From Acidimicrobiales bacterium (GTDB lineage: Bacteria > Actinomycetota > Acidimicrobiia > Acidimicrobiales > JACCXE01): DNA of 64,000 bases. The stretch is from NCBI GenBank assembly GCA_035546775.1, contig DASZWD010000060.1, positions 1 to 64,000 on the forward strand. Direction: 5' to 3'. How positions within the stretch are numbered: position 1 is the stretch's first letter; every line of letters starts with the position of its first letter. The translations under genes were made by a program, and so were the position numbers. Below, one piece after another: positions 25,466 to 33,993 of this stretch. The notes beneath the pieces are model-generated. The model made no database searches and was not told where the DNA came from. It saw nothing but the letters and a program-made list of their open reading frames with translations.

Positions 25466-26877
25466 TCGTGGTCGTTGTCGCGCTGCAACTGCTCACCCTG
25501 CTCGACGCGTTGCGCTGGCTGCGCGTCGCCCAGCGCGAGCACTACCTCGCCGGTTCGGTCACGCGCTTCGCCGTCCGCTGGTTCCGCGTCGGCGTCGGCC
25601 TGCCGTTCTTCGGGCGCACGTCGAAGCTGGTGTGGACGCGCCGCCTGCGCGTGCTGGCGGCGCTCACGGTGGTCATCGACGTCGGGGTGCTCGCCGCCCT
25701 TGCCGCGCTGGCGCCGCTGTGGCTGGCGTCGTTGCTCACCCTGGTGCTGCTGCCGGCGACGGTCGACGGCGCGCTGCTGGTGGCCACGCCGATCGAAGAG
25801 CGCGCCCTCAGGCCGTTCCTCACGCAGGCCGCCGACAAGCTGAAGACGATCGCGCCGACGATCGTCGGGATTACCGGCAGCTACGGCAAGACGTCGACCA
25901 AGGTCGTGCTCGCCCACCTCGTGAACGGCACGAAGTCGGTGGCCGCGAGTCCGGCAAGCTTCAACAACCGCGCCGGCCTCGCCCGGGCCGTCAACGAAGG
26001 CCTCAGCCCCGGCACCGACGTGTTCGTCGCCGAGATGGGCACGTACGGCCCGGGGGAGATCGCCGCGCTGTGCGCGTGGTGCCCGCCGACGATTTCGATG
26101 ATCACCGCCATTGGGCCCGTCCACCTCGAACGCTTCGGGTCCGAGGACGTCACCCTGACCGCCAAGTCCGAGATTCTGGAGACGGCGAGCACCGTCATCC
26201 TCAACGAGGACGACGAGCGGCTGGCCAAACTGGCCGACTCCATCGCCGCGGAAGGCAAGAAGCGCTTGTTGCGAGCGTCGGCCACCCGCGTCGACGCGGA
26301 TGTGGCCGTGCTCGCCGACGACGACGGCGCGCGCGTGTACGAGAACGGCGCGCTGGCCGGCCGCGTGGCGCAGTTGCCGACGGCGCCGACCAACGTCGCC
26401 TGTGCCATCGCGGCGGCGCGGGCGCTCGGCGTGCCGATGGCCGACATCGTGACGCGCCTCGACTCGGCGCCGGTGGCGTCGCATCGCCTCGAAACCGCGA
26501 CGGCGCCCTCGGGCGCGGTGGTGCTCGACGACACGTTCAACTCCAATCCGGCGGGCGCGCGGCGGGCGCTGGCGCGGCTGGCGTCGTCGGGCTCGCCCGG
26601 CGGCCGCAAAGTGTTGATCACGCCGGGCATGATCGAGCTCGGCCCCCGGCAGTTCGAGGAGAACGCGAAGTTCGCCACCGACGCGGCCGCCGTGGCGTCG
26701 ATCGTGGGCGTCGTCGGCCACACCAATCGCAAGGCGCTGCTCAAAGGGCTCGCAGGTACCAACGTCGAGGTGAAGAAATTCCGCACGCGCGAGAAAGCGG
26801 CGGCGTGGGTACGCAGCAACCTGACCGCCGGCGACGCCGTGCTCTACGAGAACGACGTGCCCGACATCTATAGGTAG
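25462..26877 (+). CDS. MurF-like Mur ligase with N-terminal membrane anchor
   Basis: The 471-residue protein is unlike standard MurF. The first 110 residues contain membrane segments (IVVVVALQLLTLLDALRWL; LAALTVVIDVGVLAALAAL; LASLLTLVLLPATVDGALLV) in place of the UDP-binding domain. The Mur ligase central domain then starts with the ATP loop GITGSYGKTSTK (about residue 135), SFNNRAGLA, EMGTYGPGEI, TAIGPVHLERFGS and KSEIL. The C-terminal domain has DDTFNSNPAGARRAL. MurF adds D-Ala-D-Ala to the UDP-MurNAc tripeptide; missing UDP-binding here suggests a different or lipid-linked acceptor. GTG 25462 overlaps the preceding stop; a TTG at 25456 is in frame. Confidence 0.8.
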   Translation: MIVVVVALQLLTLLDALRWLRVAQREHYLAGSVTRFAVRWFRVGVGLPFFGRTSKLVWTRRLRVLAALTVVIDVGVLAALAALAPLWLASLLTLVLLPATVDGALLVATPIEERALRPFLTQAADKLKTIAPTIVGITGSYGKTSTKVVLAHLVNGTKSVAASPASFNNRAGLARAVNEGLSPGTDVFVAEMGTYGPGEIAALCAWCPPTISMITAIGPVHLERFGSEDVTLTAKSEILETASTVILNEDDERLAKLADSIAAEGKKRLLRASATRVDADVAVLADDDGARVYENGALAGRVAQLPTAPTNVACAIAAARALGVPMADIVTRLDSAPVASHRLETATAPSGAVVLDDTFNSNPAGARRALARLASSGSPGGRKVLITPGMIELGPRQFEENAKFATDAAAVASIVGVVGHTNRKALLKGLAGTNVEVKKFRTREKAAAWVRSNLTAGDAVLYENDVPDIYR

Positions 26878-26880
26878 GCT
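26875..26880 (+). promoter_or_regulatory. -10 hexamer TAGGCT of ddl
   Basis: TAGGCT overlaps the end of the MurF-like gene and ends 8 nt before the ddl GTG at 26889. ddl may therefore have its own leaderless transcript as well as read-through. Confidence 0.35.
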
Positions 26881-26888
26881 CGCTCCCT

Positions 26889-27965
26889 GTGGCTGAGGCG
26901 TTGGTTCTTTTCGGCGGCCCATCTCCCGAACACGACGTGAGCGTGCACACCGGCTTGCAGGCGGCGCGCACGCTGGGCACGAGCGAGTCGCTCTACTGGA
27001 CCCGCGCCGGCGACTTCGTGATCGTCGACTCGTCGCTCGAAGGCAAGGACTTCGCCGACGGCGTGCCCCGCGGCGCCAAGCCGGCGCGCATCGCCGTCGG
27101 CGGGGGCATCAGCGCGAAGGGTGGTCTCGGTCGCGAGAAGAGCTACGACGCCGTCGTCGTCAACTGCTGTCACGGCGGCCCGGGCGAAGACGGAACGATC
27201 CAGGCGACGCTCGATCTTGCAGGGGTGCGCTACACCGGCCCGTCGGTCGAGGGCGCGGCACTCGGCATGGACAAGCTCGCCTTCGGTGCGGTGTGTGCTG
27301 CTGCCGGGATCCCCGTGCTGCCCCGCGTGGCGCTGACCGATGTGACCAAAGCGGAGTTCGACGGTCCGTACATCGTGAAGCCGCGCTTTGGCGGCTCCTC
27401 GATCGGCATCGACGTGGTCGACACGGTGGACACGGCGCGTGCCCGACTCGGTGCCAACCCGCACCTGGCGCGCGGCGCAGTCATCGAGCCGTACCGTCCC
27501 CAGTCCGTCGACTTGAACGTGGCGGTTCGGCTGCACCCCGAGTTGCAACTCAGCGCGGTCGAAAAGCCCACGCGTGCGGGCGGCGACATCTACTCCTACA
27601 AGGAGAAGTACGTCGGCGGTGAAGGCATGGCCACCGCGCCGCGGGAGCTGCCGGCGCAGCTGCCCTCCCACGTCGAAGACAAGCTGCGGGCCTACGCACG
27701 CGAGGCCGCGACGCTGGCCAACGTGCGCGGCGTCGCCCGCATCGACTTCCTGCTCGACGGCGACGCGCTCTATCTCAACGAGATCAACACCATTCCGGGT
27801 TCGCTGTCGTGGTTCCTGTGGGTCGACCCGGTGGTGCCGTTCAAGCAACTCCTCGACGACATGATCGCCGAGGCCGCGGCGCGCCCGACGGCGCAGTACT
27901 CCGCCGCCGGCGCCGACGGGTCGGTCCTGCGCAACAGCGCCTCCATCGCGTCGAAGCTGGCATAG
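26889..27965 (+). CDS. ddl: D-alanine--D-alanine ligase
   Basis: The 358-residue ATP-grasp enzyme has LFGGPSPEHDVSV at the N-terminus (usual GGxSxEHxVS), VVNCCHGGPGEDGTIQATLD, GVRYTGPSVEGAALGMDK, the ATP-grasp IVKPRFGGSSIGI, RIDFLLDGDALYLNEINTIPG with the metal-binding Glu/Asn, and SLSWFLW. It makes the D-Ala-D-Ala dipeptide for peptidoglycan. Position 3 of GGPSPEHD is Pro, a mild variation. It follows the MurF-like gene whose family uses its product. A roughly 25-residue C-terminal extension is unusual but short. Confidence 0.92.
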   Translation: MAEALVLFGGPSPEHDVSVHTGLQAARTLGTSESLYWTRAGDFVIVDSSLEGKDFADGVPRGAKPARIAVGGGISAKGGLGREKSYDAVVVNCCHGGPGEDGTIQATLDLAGVRYTGPSVEGAALGMDKLAFGAVCAAAGIPVLPRVALTDVTKAEFDGPYIVKPRFGGSSIGIDVVDTVDTARARLGANPHLARGAVIEPYRPQSVDLNVAVRLHPELQLSAVEKPTRAGGDIYSYKEKYVGGEGMATAPRELPAQLPSHVEDKLRAYAREAATLANVRGVARIDFLLDGDALYLNEINTIPGSLSWFLWVDPVVPFKQLLDDMIAEAAARPTAQYSAAGADGSVLRNSASIASKLA

Positions 27966-28339
27966 TGGCCTGCGTGTCGGTCGACGTATCCCCGGCGCGC
28001 TTCGCCACCCTCGTCGGCGACGCCCTCGACTCGATCCCCGAAGACATCGCTTCGAAGATGGACAACATCGCCGTCGTCGTCGACGACTTCGCGCCGCCCG
28101 GACGGCTGCTCGGCCTCTACGAAGGCGTGCCGCTGACGCAGCGGGCCAATTACGGCGCCGGCGGCGTGGGGGCCGGCATGGTGATGCCTGACCGCGTCAC
28201 GATTTTTCGCCGCTCGATCTGCGCTATTTGTGAGACCGACGAACAAGTCGTCGACCAAGTGCGCGTCACCGTCATCCACGAAGTCGGGCATCACTTCGGT
28301 CTCAGCGACGCCCGCCTGCACGAACTCGGCTGGGCGTAA
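27965..28339 (+). CDS. minimal zincin metallopeptidase
   Basis: The 124-residue protein has VTVIHEVGHHFGLSDARLHE, i.e. HExxHxxGxxD, the zinc-binding signature of the small possible-metallopeptidase family structurally described for Acel_2062. The N-terminal pattern VSPARFATLVGDALDSIPED is typical of that family. Its protein target is unknown. The GTG at 27965 overlaps the last base of the ddl stop; GTG 27974 (starting nearer the conserved motif) is an equally possible start. Confidence 0.85.
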   Translation: MACVSVDVSPARFATLVGDALDSIPEDIASKMDNIAVVVDDFAPPGRLLGLYEGVPLTQRANYGAGGVGAGMVMPDRVTIFRRSICAICETDEQVVDQVRVTVIHEVGHHFGLSDARLHELGWA

Positions 28340-28349
28340 GCCGCCGCCG

Positions 28350-28886
28350 ATGGCGCGCTTTTCGCTCGCGGCGATCGGGGCCGATCGACCCGGCATCGTC
28401 GCCGCCGTCACCGGCGTGCTCGTCACCCGCGACTGCAATATCGAGGACACCGCGATGGCGATCCTCGGTGGCCACTTCAGCATGATGCTCGTCGTGTCCG
28501 GCCCACCCGAACTCGACGCCGCCACGCTCGAGGCGGCGCTGGCGCCGGTCGCCGCCGATCTTCACCTGGTCACGATGGTGCGCACGATCGACGCGGTGAG
28601 CGTGGTGTCGGCTCCGGGGGAGTTGTGGACCGTCAACGTGCACGGCGCCGATCACCCCGGCATCGTCAACGGCATCGCGCAGGCGCTCGCCGACCTCGGT
28701 GTGAACGTCGTCGACCTCGCCACCCGCGTGGTTCCCGGCGACGGGGGACCGGCCTACGTGATGCTCCTCGACGTGTCGTTGCCCGAAGGCGTCGATGGCG
28801 CCACGTTGCAGCAGCGGCTCGACACGGTCGCGGCGCAGCTCGGCGTGACCTGCCGCGCCCACGAATCCGCAGCTGACATCCTCTGA
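28350..28886 (+). CDS. double ACT-domain protein, GcvR-like
   Basis: The 178-residue protein consists of two ACT domains. The first (about 1-75) opens ARFSLAAIGADRPGIVAAVT and the second (about 90-170) opens LWTVNVHGADHPGIVNGIAQ. Each has the DRPG/DHPG ligand loop. Tandem ACT proteins of this size include the glycine-cleavage regulator GcvR and ACT subunits of formyltetrahydrofolate deformylase. There is no DNA-binding or catalytic domain, so it acts by binding a partner or an amino acid. It is followed 4 bp later by peptide deformylase. Confidence 0.82.
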   Translation: MARFSLAAIGADRPGIVAAVTGVLVTRDCNIEDTAMAILGGHFSMMLVVSGPPELDAATLEAALAPVAADLHLVTMVRTIDAVSVVSAPGELWTVNVHGADHPGIVNGIAQALADLGVNVVDLATRVVPGDGGPAYVMLLDVSLPEGVDGATLQQRLDTVAAQLGVTCRAHESAADIL

Positions 28887-28890
28887 CGCG

Positions 28891-29391
28891 GTGGCCGTTC
28901 GCCCCGTCGTCGGACTTCCGGATCCTGTATTGGCGACGCCGACGCCTCCCGTCGTCGCGTTCGACGACGCCCTCGGCGAGCTGATCGTCGACCTGCTCGA
29001 CACGATGCGGGCATCGCCGGGCTGCGTGGGTCTGGCCGCACCCCAGATCGGCGTCAGCGCGCGCGTCGCGGTCATCGACCTGCGCGGGCACAAGAAGGCT
29101 CCGGTGAACCACGGCGAGCTGGTGCTGGTCAATCCCATAATCGAGTCGCGGTCCGACGGCGACATTGCACGCGAAGGGTGCATGAGCGTCCCCGACTTCA
29201 CCGCCGACGTCGCCCGCGCCAGTGCACTCGTGGTGGCGTGGCAGGACGCCACCGGGGCGTCGTTCCGCGACGAGTTCCGCGGCTTCGAGGCGCGGGCGGT
29301 GCAACACGAGCTCGACCATCTCGACGGCCTGCTCTTCCTCGACCGCGTCGCCGGTCGCGCGGCCGTCTTCCGCCGCAAGGTTTACAAGTAG
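28891..29391 (+). CDS. def: peptide deformylase
   Basis: The 166-residue enzyme has all three deformylase motifs: GCVGLAAPQIG, EGCMSVPDF (metal Cys) and QHELDHLDGLLFLDR (HExxH with two metal His). It removes the formyl group from nascent N-terminal formylmethionine. Motif 2 has Met rather than the usual Leu (EGCMS), found in some actinobacterial copies. The GTG start is 4 bp after the ACT gene. No methionyl-tRNA formyltransferase gene is nearby. Confidence 0.93.
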   Translation: MAVRPVVGLPDPVLATPTPPVVAFDDALGELIVDLLDTMRASPGCVGLAAPQIGVSARVAVIDLRGHKKAPVNHGELVLVNPIIESRSDGDIAREGCMSVPDFTADVARASALVVAWQDATGASFRDEFRGFEARAVQHELDHLDGLLFLDRVAGRAAVFRRKVYK

Positions 29392-29394
29392 CGT
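29389..29394 (+). promoter_or_regulatory. -10 hexamer TAGCGT of the PH-domain gene
   Basis: TAGCGT overlaps the def stop codon and ends 9 nt before ATG 29404, matching the leaderless arrangement. Confidence 0.4.
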
Positions 29395-29403
29395 TCCGGT
29401 CCC

Positions 29404-29880
29404 ATGGCCTTTCCGGAGAAGCTGCTGAACGAGGGTGAGGAAGTCGTCATCGACGTGCACCCCCATTGGTGGATCTTCGCGGGCGTCGTGACCCGGCTGG
29501 TGCTGGCGATCGCCGTCGCGATCTTCATCGTCGTGCAGTTCGACGGGAAGACGGTCAACTACATCGGCATCGCCCTCATCCTGTTGGCCGTGTTGAACCT
29601 GCTCGTGGTCTACATCCGCTGGCGGTCCACCGACTTCGTCCTCACCACCGACCGCCTCGTGACGCGCCGCGGCGTGTTCAGTCGTGATTCACGCGAGATC
29701 CCGCTTGACCGGATCATGGACCTGTCGTGTCACCAGTCGTTGTTCGAGCGCGTCATCGGCGCCGGCGACCTCATGATCGAATCCGGCGGCGAGCGCGGCC
29801 AAGAAGTGTTCTCCGACTTCGGCAACCCGTTCGAACTCCAGAACGCCGTGCACCGCACCATCGAGGCGAGACACCAGTGA
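29404..29880 (+). CDS. PH-domain membrane protein (bPH2, YdbS-like)
   Basis: The 158-residue protein has two membrane segments (WWIFAGVVTRLVLAIAVAIF; IGIALILLAVLNLLVVYI) followed by a bacterial PH-like domain: TDFVLTTDRLVTRRGVFSRD, then IPLDRIMDLSCHQSLFERVI and GDLMIES. The domain faces the cytoplasm in related proteins; function is unknown. Its stop overlaps the GTG of the glycosyltransferase by 4 bp, so the two are made together, perhaps at the membrane site of glycolipid synthesis. Confidence 0.88.
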   Translation: MAFPEKLLNEGEEVVIDVHPHWWIFAGVVTRLVLAIAVAIFIVVQFDGKTVNYIGIALILLAVLNLLVVYIRWRSTDFVLTTDRLVTRRGVFSRDSREIPLDRIMDLSCHQSLFERVIGAGDLMIESGGERGQEVFSDFGNPFELQNAVHRTIEARHQ

Positions 29881-30956
29881 CCCAACCGATCCGCATCGGC
29901 ATGGTGTGCCCGTACAGCCTCACCATCCCGGGCGGCGTGCAGATGCAGGTGGTGGCGCTGGCGCGGGCGCTGCGCGACCAGGGCCACGTGGTGCGCATCC
30001 TCGCGCCCTGTGACGGGCCGCCGCCGGAACCCGACGTGACGGCCCTCGGCGCGTCCATCCCGTTCGCCACCAACGGTTCGGTGGCGCCGATCGCACCGGA
30101 CCCATCGGCCGCGGTGCGCACGATTCGGGCGCTGCGTAGCGAGCAGTTCGACGTGGTGCACGTGCACGAGCCGCTCGTGCCGGGCCCGTCGCTCACCGCG
30201 GTGCTGTTCTGCGACACGCCGATGGTGGGCACGTTCCATCGCGCCGGCGCCAGTCGCGCGTACACCTTCCTGTCGCCGATCACGCGGCGCTTCGGCAAGC
30301 GGCTGACTCGGCGCGTCGCGGTATCGCAGGACGCGTTGCGCACCGCCCGCGACGGCGTCGGTGGTGAGTTCACCGTCTTGTTCAACGGCATCGACGTCGA
30401 GCGTTTCTCGACCGCCGAACCGTGGCCGACGACGGGCCCGACGGTGCTGTTCTTCGGCCGCCACGAACCGCGCAAGGGCCTGCGCTGTCTGCTCGAGGCC
30501 GCCGCGGCGCTACCCGACGACGTGACGCTGTGGATCGTGGGGCAAGGCCCCGAGACCGACGCGCTCAAGCAGCAGTACGCCAACGACACCCGCCTGCACT
30601 GGCTTGGTCGCGTCGACGACGAGGAACTGGCGCGCCGCCTCGCCGGTGCCGACGTGTTCTGCGCGCCGTCGCTGTTCGGAGAAAGCTTCGGTGTCGTGCT
30701 GCTCGAGGCGATGGCGGCCGGCACCGCCATCGTCGCCAGCGACCTACCGGGCTATCGCGCCGTGGCCCGTCCCGACGAAGACGCCGTGCTGGTGGCGCCC
30801 GAAGACATCGACGGGCTGGCCAAAGCGCTCAACGAACTCCTCGACGACCCGGCGCGTCGCGCCGAGCTGGTGGCCTCGGGTCGGGTACGCGCCGAGGACT
30901 TTGCCATGCCCAAGCTCGCATCGGCCTATGTCGAGATCTACCGCTCGATGCTGTAG
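29877..30956 (+). CDS. GT4 glycosyltransferase, PimA-like
   Basis: The 359-residue GT-B enzyme has the N-terminal acceptor domain VCPYSLTIPGGVQMQVVALA (GGVQ loop) and DVVHVHEPLVPG, then VGTFHRAG. The C-terminal domain includes VLFFGRHEPRKGLRCLLEAA, LHWLGRVDDEEL and the nucleotide-sugar motif APSLFGESFGVVLLEAMAAG (ExFGxxxxE). This matches actinobacterial phosphatidyl-myo-inositol mannosyltransferase PimA and relatives closely. I leave the symbol blank because several close paralogues exist in actinobacteria. It follows the PH-domain protein with a GTGA overlap. Confidence 0.88.
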   Translation: MTQPIRIGMVCPYSLTIPGGVQMQVVALARALRDQGHVVRILAPCDGPPPEPDVTALGASIPFATNGSVAPIAPDPSAAVRTIRALRSEQFDVVHVHEPLVPGPSLTAVLFCDTPMVGTFHRAGASRAYTFLSPITRRFGKRLTRRVAVSQDALRTARDGVGGEFTVLFNGIDVERFSTAEPWPTTGPTVLFFGRHEPRKGLRCLLEAAAALPDDVTLWIVGQGPETDALKQQYANDTRLHWLGRVDDEELARRLAGADVFCAPSLFGESFGVVLLEAMAAGTAIVASDLPGYRAVARPDEDAVLVAPEDIDGLAKALNELLDDPARRAELVASGRVRAEDFAMPKLASAYVEIYRSML

Positions 30957-31023
30957 CGATTCGCAAGATTTTTTCGGGCCACGAGTTATCAATGAATCCG
31001 CTTTGCCCAGGGAGGCCTTTTTC

Positions 31024-32010
31024 GTGCCCAAGCCAATGGAACAGCTCAAGCGACTTCGCCTGGGCCCGCTCGACTTCGTAGCGGCGCCGAAGGGCCGCGC
31101 TCGCAAGCTGTTCGACAACCGCCTCCTCAGTGGCAAACCCGATCAAACACCCATCGTCCAGCAGCCGCGCGTGACGCGTGAGGAACTCGAGCAGCTGGCG
31201 AAAAGCTCACCGGAAGCGGCGGCGATCGTCGATCAGATCGGCGGGCACATGTGGTATCACACGCTCGATTTGGGTCACGGGGTGCGCACACCGGGGTTCG
31301 CCGACCACCGTGCCCAGATGCCGCTCTACAAATTGCCGGAGGACATGTCGGGCATGCGCTGCCTCGACATCGCGACCTTCGACGGATTCTTCGCCTTCGA
31401 GTTCGAGCGCCGCGGCGCCACCGACGTCGTCGGCATCGACCTTCCGAAGAAGATCGACATCGACTGCCCCCGCCTCATGCTGCGCGACCCCGAAGGCTTC
31501 GGGCTCACCGGTTCGGGTGGCGACGGTTTCAAGACGGCCCAGCGGATCCTCGGCTCCAAGGTGCAGCGCGTCGAGCGCAGCGTTTACGACCTCGATCCGA
31601 AGGTCGACGGGATGTTCGACTTCGTGTTCATCTCCGACGTGCTCCTCCACCTGCGTGACCCGCAACTCGCCATCGAGCGCGCCTACTCGGTGTGCCGCGG
31701 CGAACTCGTGATCGCCGATGTGTACTCACCCGAGCTCGACGCGCTCGGCGACGTACCCGCCGCGCAGTTCCTCGCGCCGGGCGAGGTGTGGTGGTACATG
31801 AACGTCGCCTGTCTGCGTCAGATGATGGTCGTCGCCGGCTTCGAGCCCGTCGTAGAAGTGAACCGGTTCGTGCTCGACGCCATCGGCGGCAACCGACTGC
31901 ACAAGGTCGTCCTGCGCGGCACGCGCGCCGAGAACCCGTCGTGGTACGTGAAGGAACTCGCCAACCGCGTCGGCTCGAACGAACGCAAACGCCAGGCGCG
32001 CACGGTCTGA
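31024..32010 (+). CDS. class I methyltransferase, DUF1698/CmoB-like
   Basis: The 328-residue protein has MWYHTLDLGHGVRTPG before the SAM site CLDIATFDGFFAFEFERRGA (usually DIGTWDG), then GIDLPKK and FDFVFISDVLLHLRDPQLAI. This is the layout of DUF1698-type methyltransferases related to tRNA mo5U34 methyltransferase CmoB, whose actinobacterial members often act on sugars or natural products. The substrate is unknown. GTG 31024 is chosen because AGGGAGG (31009-31015) is spaced 8 nt away; ATG 31036 is in frame. A strong hairpin follows the stop. Confidence 0.82.
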   Translation: MPKPMEQLKRLRLGPLDFVAAPKGRARKLFDNRLLSGKPDQTPIVQQPRVTREELEQLAKSSPEAAAIVDQIGGHMWYHTLDLGHGVRTPGFADHRAQMPLYKLPEDMSGMRCLDIATFDGFFAFEFERRGATDVVGIDLPKKIDIDCPRLMLRDPEGFGLTGSGGDGFKTAQRILGSKVQRVERSVYDLDPKVDGMFDFVFISDVLLHLRDPQLAIERAYSVCRGELVIADVYSPELDALGDVPAAQFLAPGEVWWYMNVACLRQMMVVAGFEPVVEVNRFVLDAIGGNRLHKVVLRGTRAENPSWYVKELANRVGSNERKRQARTV

Positions 32011-32021
32011 CCCCGGACGCG

Positions 32022-32059
32022 CCGCAGCCCCTGGGGTGGTCAAAACCCAGGGGCTGCGG
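32022..32059. terminator. hairpin terminator between convergent genes
   Basis: Perfect 14-bp arms (32022-32035 and 32046-32059, CCGCAGCCCCTGGG and its complement) enclose a 10-nt loop. It lies 11 bp after the methyltransferase stop and about 50 bp before the end of the convergent LPxTG gene. No U-tract is present. Confidence 0.75.
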
Positions 32060-32109
32060 AGGTTGCTCGAGCCGACGGGGATCGGCTCAGGTGTTACTTG
32101 GTGTTGCTA

Positions 32110-33750
32110 CTAAGCCCGGTGCGCCAAGACGAAGCGGCGAGAGGCGACAGCGGCGATGACCAGAGCCATGCCGAGGAGCGCCATCTGGGCGTTGCCGCCG
32201 GTACGGGGCAGGGACCCGTTCGTCGTGGCAACCGGGGTGGTGAAGCTGGCGCCGGAAGTAACGCTCGCCAGCTTGATCGAGGCGCCACCGGCGAGGGCGT
32301 TGACCGCCGTGCCGAGGAGGCCGTTGAGGGTGGTCATCGCCGTGTCGACGACGGGCAGGGTGCCGCCGAGGCCCGTGAGGACCGAACCGATGCCGGCGGT
32401 GCCGGCCTGACCGAGCAGACCGTTGACGATCGAGGTCAGGTTGAGCGGCGGGACGATCGACGCCGAGAGGGCGCTGACGCCGGCGAGGGACTTGACGTAG
32501 CCGCCGTCCTTGGTGACGCCGGTGGCCGCATCCTTCTGGAACATCGAGACGTGCACGAGGCTGGCCAGGTCAGGGCTGATGGCGCCGAGCACGCTCGACA
32601 GCGTGCTGTTGACCGTGTTCACGACGCTGTTGACCTGGGCGAGGGTCGAGCCGAGGTCGAGGCCGGGCAGCGTCAGGCCGCCGACGTTGATCGAGCCGAT
32701 CTTGGCGACGATGTCGGCCACCGAGTCGTTGACCGACTCGCCGGCCTTGGTGTTCGCACCGACTTCCACGCCGCCGAGCTTCAGCAGCGAGACGTTGTCG
32801 AGGGCCTTGAGCGCCGTGTTCAGCACCTGGCTGACGAGCGCCTGCACCTGGTCGATGGTCTGGTTGACGAGAGCCACGGCGTCGCCGACCGTCGGCACCG
32901 GCAGGTTGAGCCCGCCGAGGATGCTGCCGACCGTGCTGTCGAGCGTCTGGGTAACGGTGCTCGTCGCAGTGGTGAGCTGCGTCTGGAGGGCGTCGAGGGT
33001 GCTGTTCAGTTCGTCGACGAAGCTGTTCAGCGTCAGGGAAGTCGGGACGCCCGCCACCGGCACGCCGAGGGTGGAGAGGATGGAGCTCACGGCACCGAGG
33101 GGGAGCGCGGTCAGCGGGATGCCGAGACCGTTGAGCAGAGCGCCGAGGTCGAGCACGTTGATCGTGCCGGCCTTGATGGAACGGCTGCCGTCAGCGTCGC
33201 TGGTGGCGGCGGTCGTGCCGAGCGTCGACTCGAGGCCCGCGGCCTTGATCAGGCCACCCACGAGGGTCAGGTTGCCGAGCGTGGACGTGAGACCCGACTT
33301 GGCGACGCCACCGTCGAGGCTTGACGTGAGGCTGGCCGGCTGCAGGACGCCACCGAGGATCGAGACCGGCAGGCTGATGCTGCCGATGCTGCTGAGGTTC
33401 AGGCCGGGGCCGGCGACGCTGGGCTGACCGCCCGGGGTGCGGGACTCGACGACCGGCAGGCTGATGTTGTTCAGCGGCGCCGGCAGCACGCTCGAGGTGA
33501 TCGAAAGGGCGTTGAGCCGGCTGAAGGCCTCGGGGGCCGCGACCGACGGGTCGATGGTCGAACGCGCGTCGTCGGCGAGGACCTTCAGGTTGAGCAACGA
33601 GCCGTTCGAGCCCAGCGCGACGTTGAGCAGCGAGCTCGACGCAGCGGAGGTTCCGACGCCAGGCGTTGCGGCGTGGGCCGGACTGACCAGGGTGGCAGCA
33701 CCGGCGAGGGACAAAGCGGTGGCAGTGGCAGCCACTCGTGCGAATCGCAT
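32110..33750 (-). CDS. LPxTG-anchored secreted surface protein
   Basis: The 546-residue precursor has a signal peptide (RFARVAATATALSLAGAATL, cleavage near AHA-ATP), a long Ser/Thr/Leu/Val/Gly-rich body without cysteines, and a C-terminal sorting signal LPRTGG followed by a hydrophobic segment and RRFVLAHRA. A sortase would attach it to the wall. The body repeats short hydrophobic units (LTSSL, LGGL, VVNTVNSTLSSVLG), suggesting a beta-rich or helical-repeat stalk; I do not recognise a named domain. GGGGAG precedes ATG 33750 by about 10 nt. It is divergent from lemA. Confidence 0.85.
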   Translation of the reverse strand: MRFARVAATATALSLAGAATLVSPAHAATPGVGTSAASSSLLNVALGSNGSLLNLKVLADDARSTIDPSVAAPEAFSRLNALSITSSVLPAPLNNISLPVVESRTPGGQPSVAGPGLNLSSIGSISLPVSILGGVLQPASLTSSLDGGVAKSGLTSTLGNLTLVGGLIKAAGLESTLGTTAATSDADGSRSIKAGTINVLDLGALLNGLGIPLTALPLGAVSSILSTLGVPVAGVPTSLTLNSFVDELNSTLDALQTQLTTATSTVTQTLDSTVGSILGGLNLPVPTVGDAVALVNQTIDQVQALVSQVLNTALKALDNVSLLKLGGVEVGANTKAGESVNDSVADIVAKIGSINVGGLTLPGLDLGSTLAQVNSVVNTVNSTLSSVLGAISPDLASLVHVSMFQKDAATGVTKDGGYVKSLAGVSALSASIVPPLNLTSIVNGLLGQAGTAGIGSVLTGLGGTLPVVDTAMTTLNGLLGTAVNALAGGASIKLASVTSGASFTTPVATTNGSLPRTGGNAQMALLGMALVIAAVASRRFVLAHRA

Positions 33751-33993
33751 GGGTATGGGATCTCCCCAGAAGTTGTGGATGGACGGGGTGTGTCCCAAGC
33801 AATGTGCCGAAGCGAGGAGTGGCTAACCATCGTCCCTCCGGACCATTTCCCACGCGCGTTTTGCCTAGCCAAAACTGACTAGTCACGACCCTGTTTGTGC
33901 AGGTCGCGGCATTTGCCGACCAGCTTTGGCCGATTCGCGGATTGCCGCGTGGCCGTCGCCGTAGTCACTCCGCCGAGCCCTACACTGCGCGAC
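33751..33993. other. divergent intergenic region between the LPxTG gene and lemA
   Basis: The 243 bp region holds the Shine-Dalgarno sequence of the LPxTG gene, a 10-bp palindrome TGACTAGTCA at 33876-33885 and the lemA -10 hexamer. The 120 nt ahead of the LPxTG gene could form a structured leader, but I could not match it to a known riboswitch class. Confidence 0.4.
33981..33986 (+). promoter_or_regulatory. -10 hexamer TACACT of lemA
   Basis: TACACT ends 7 nt before ATG 33994 with no Shine-Dalgarno sequence. Confidence 0.5.

Noticed and set aside
33751-33870. possible riboswitch in the leader of the LPxTG gene
   Set aside because: I could not match conserved bases of the c-di-AMP, c-di-GMP or other classes I know.
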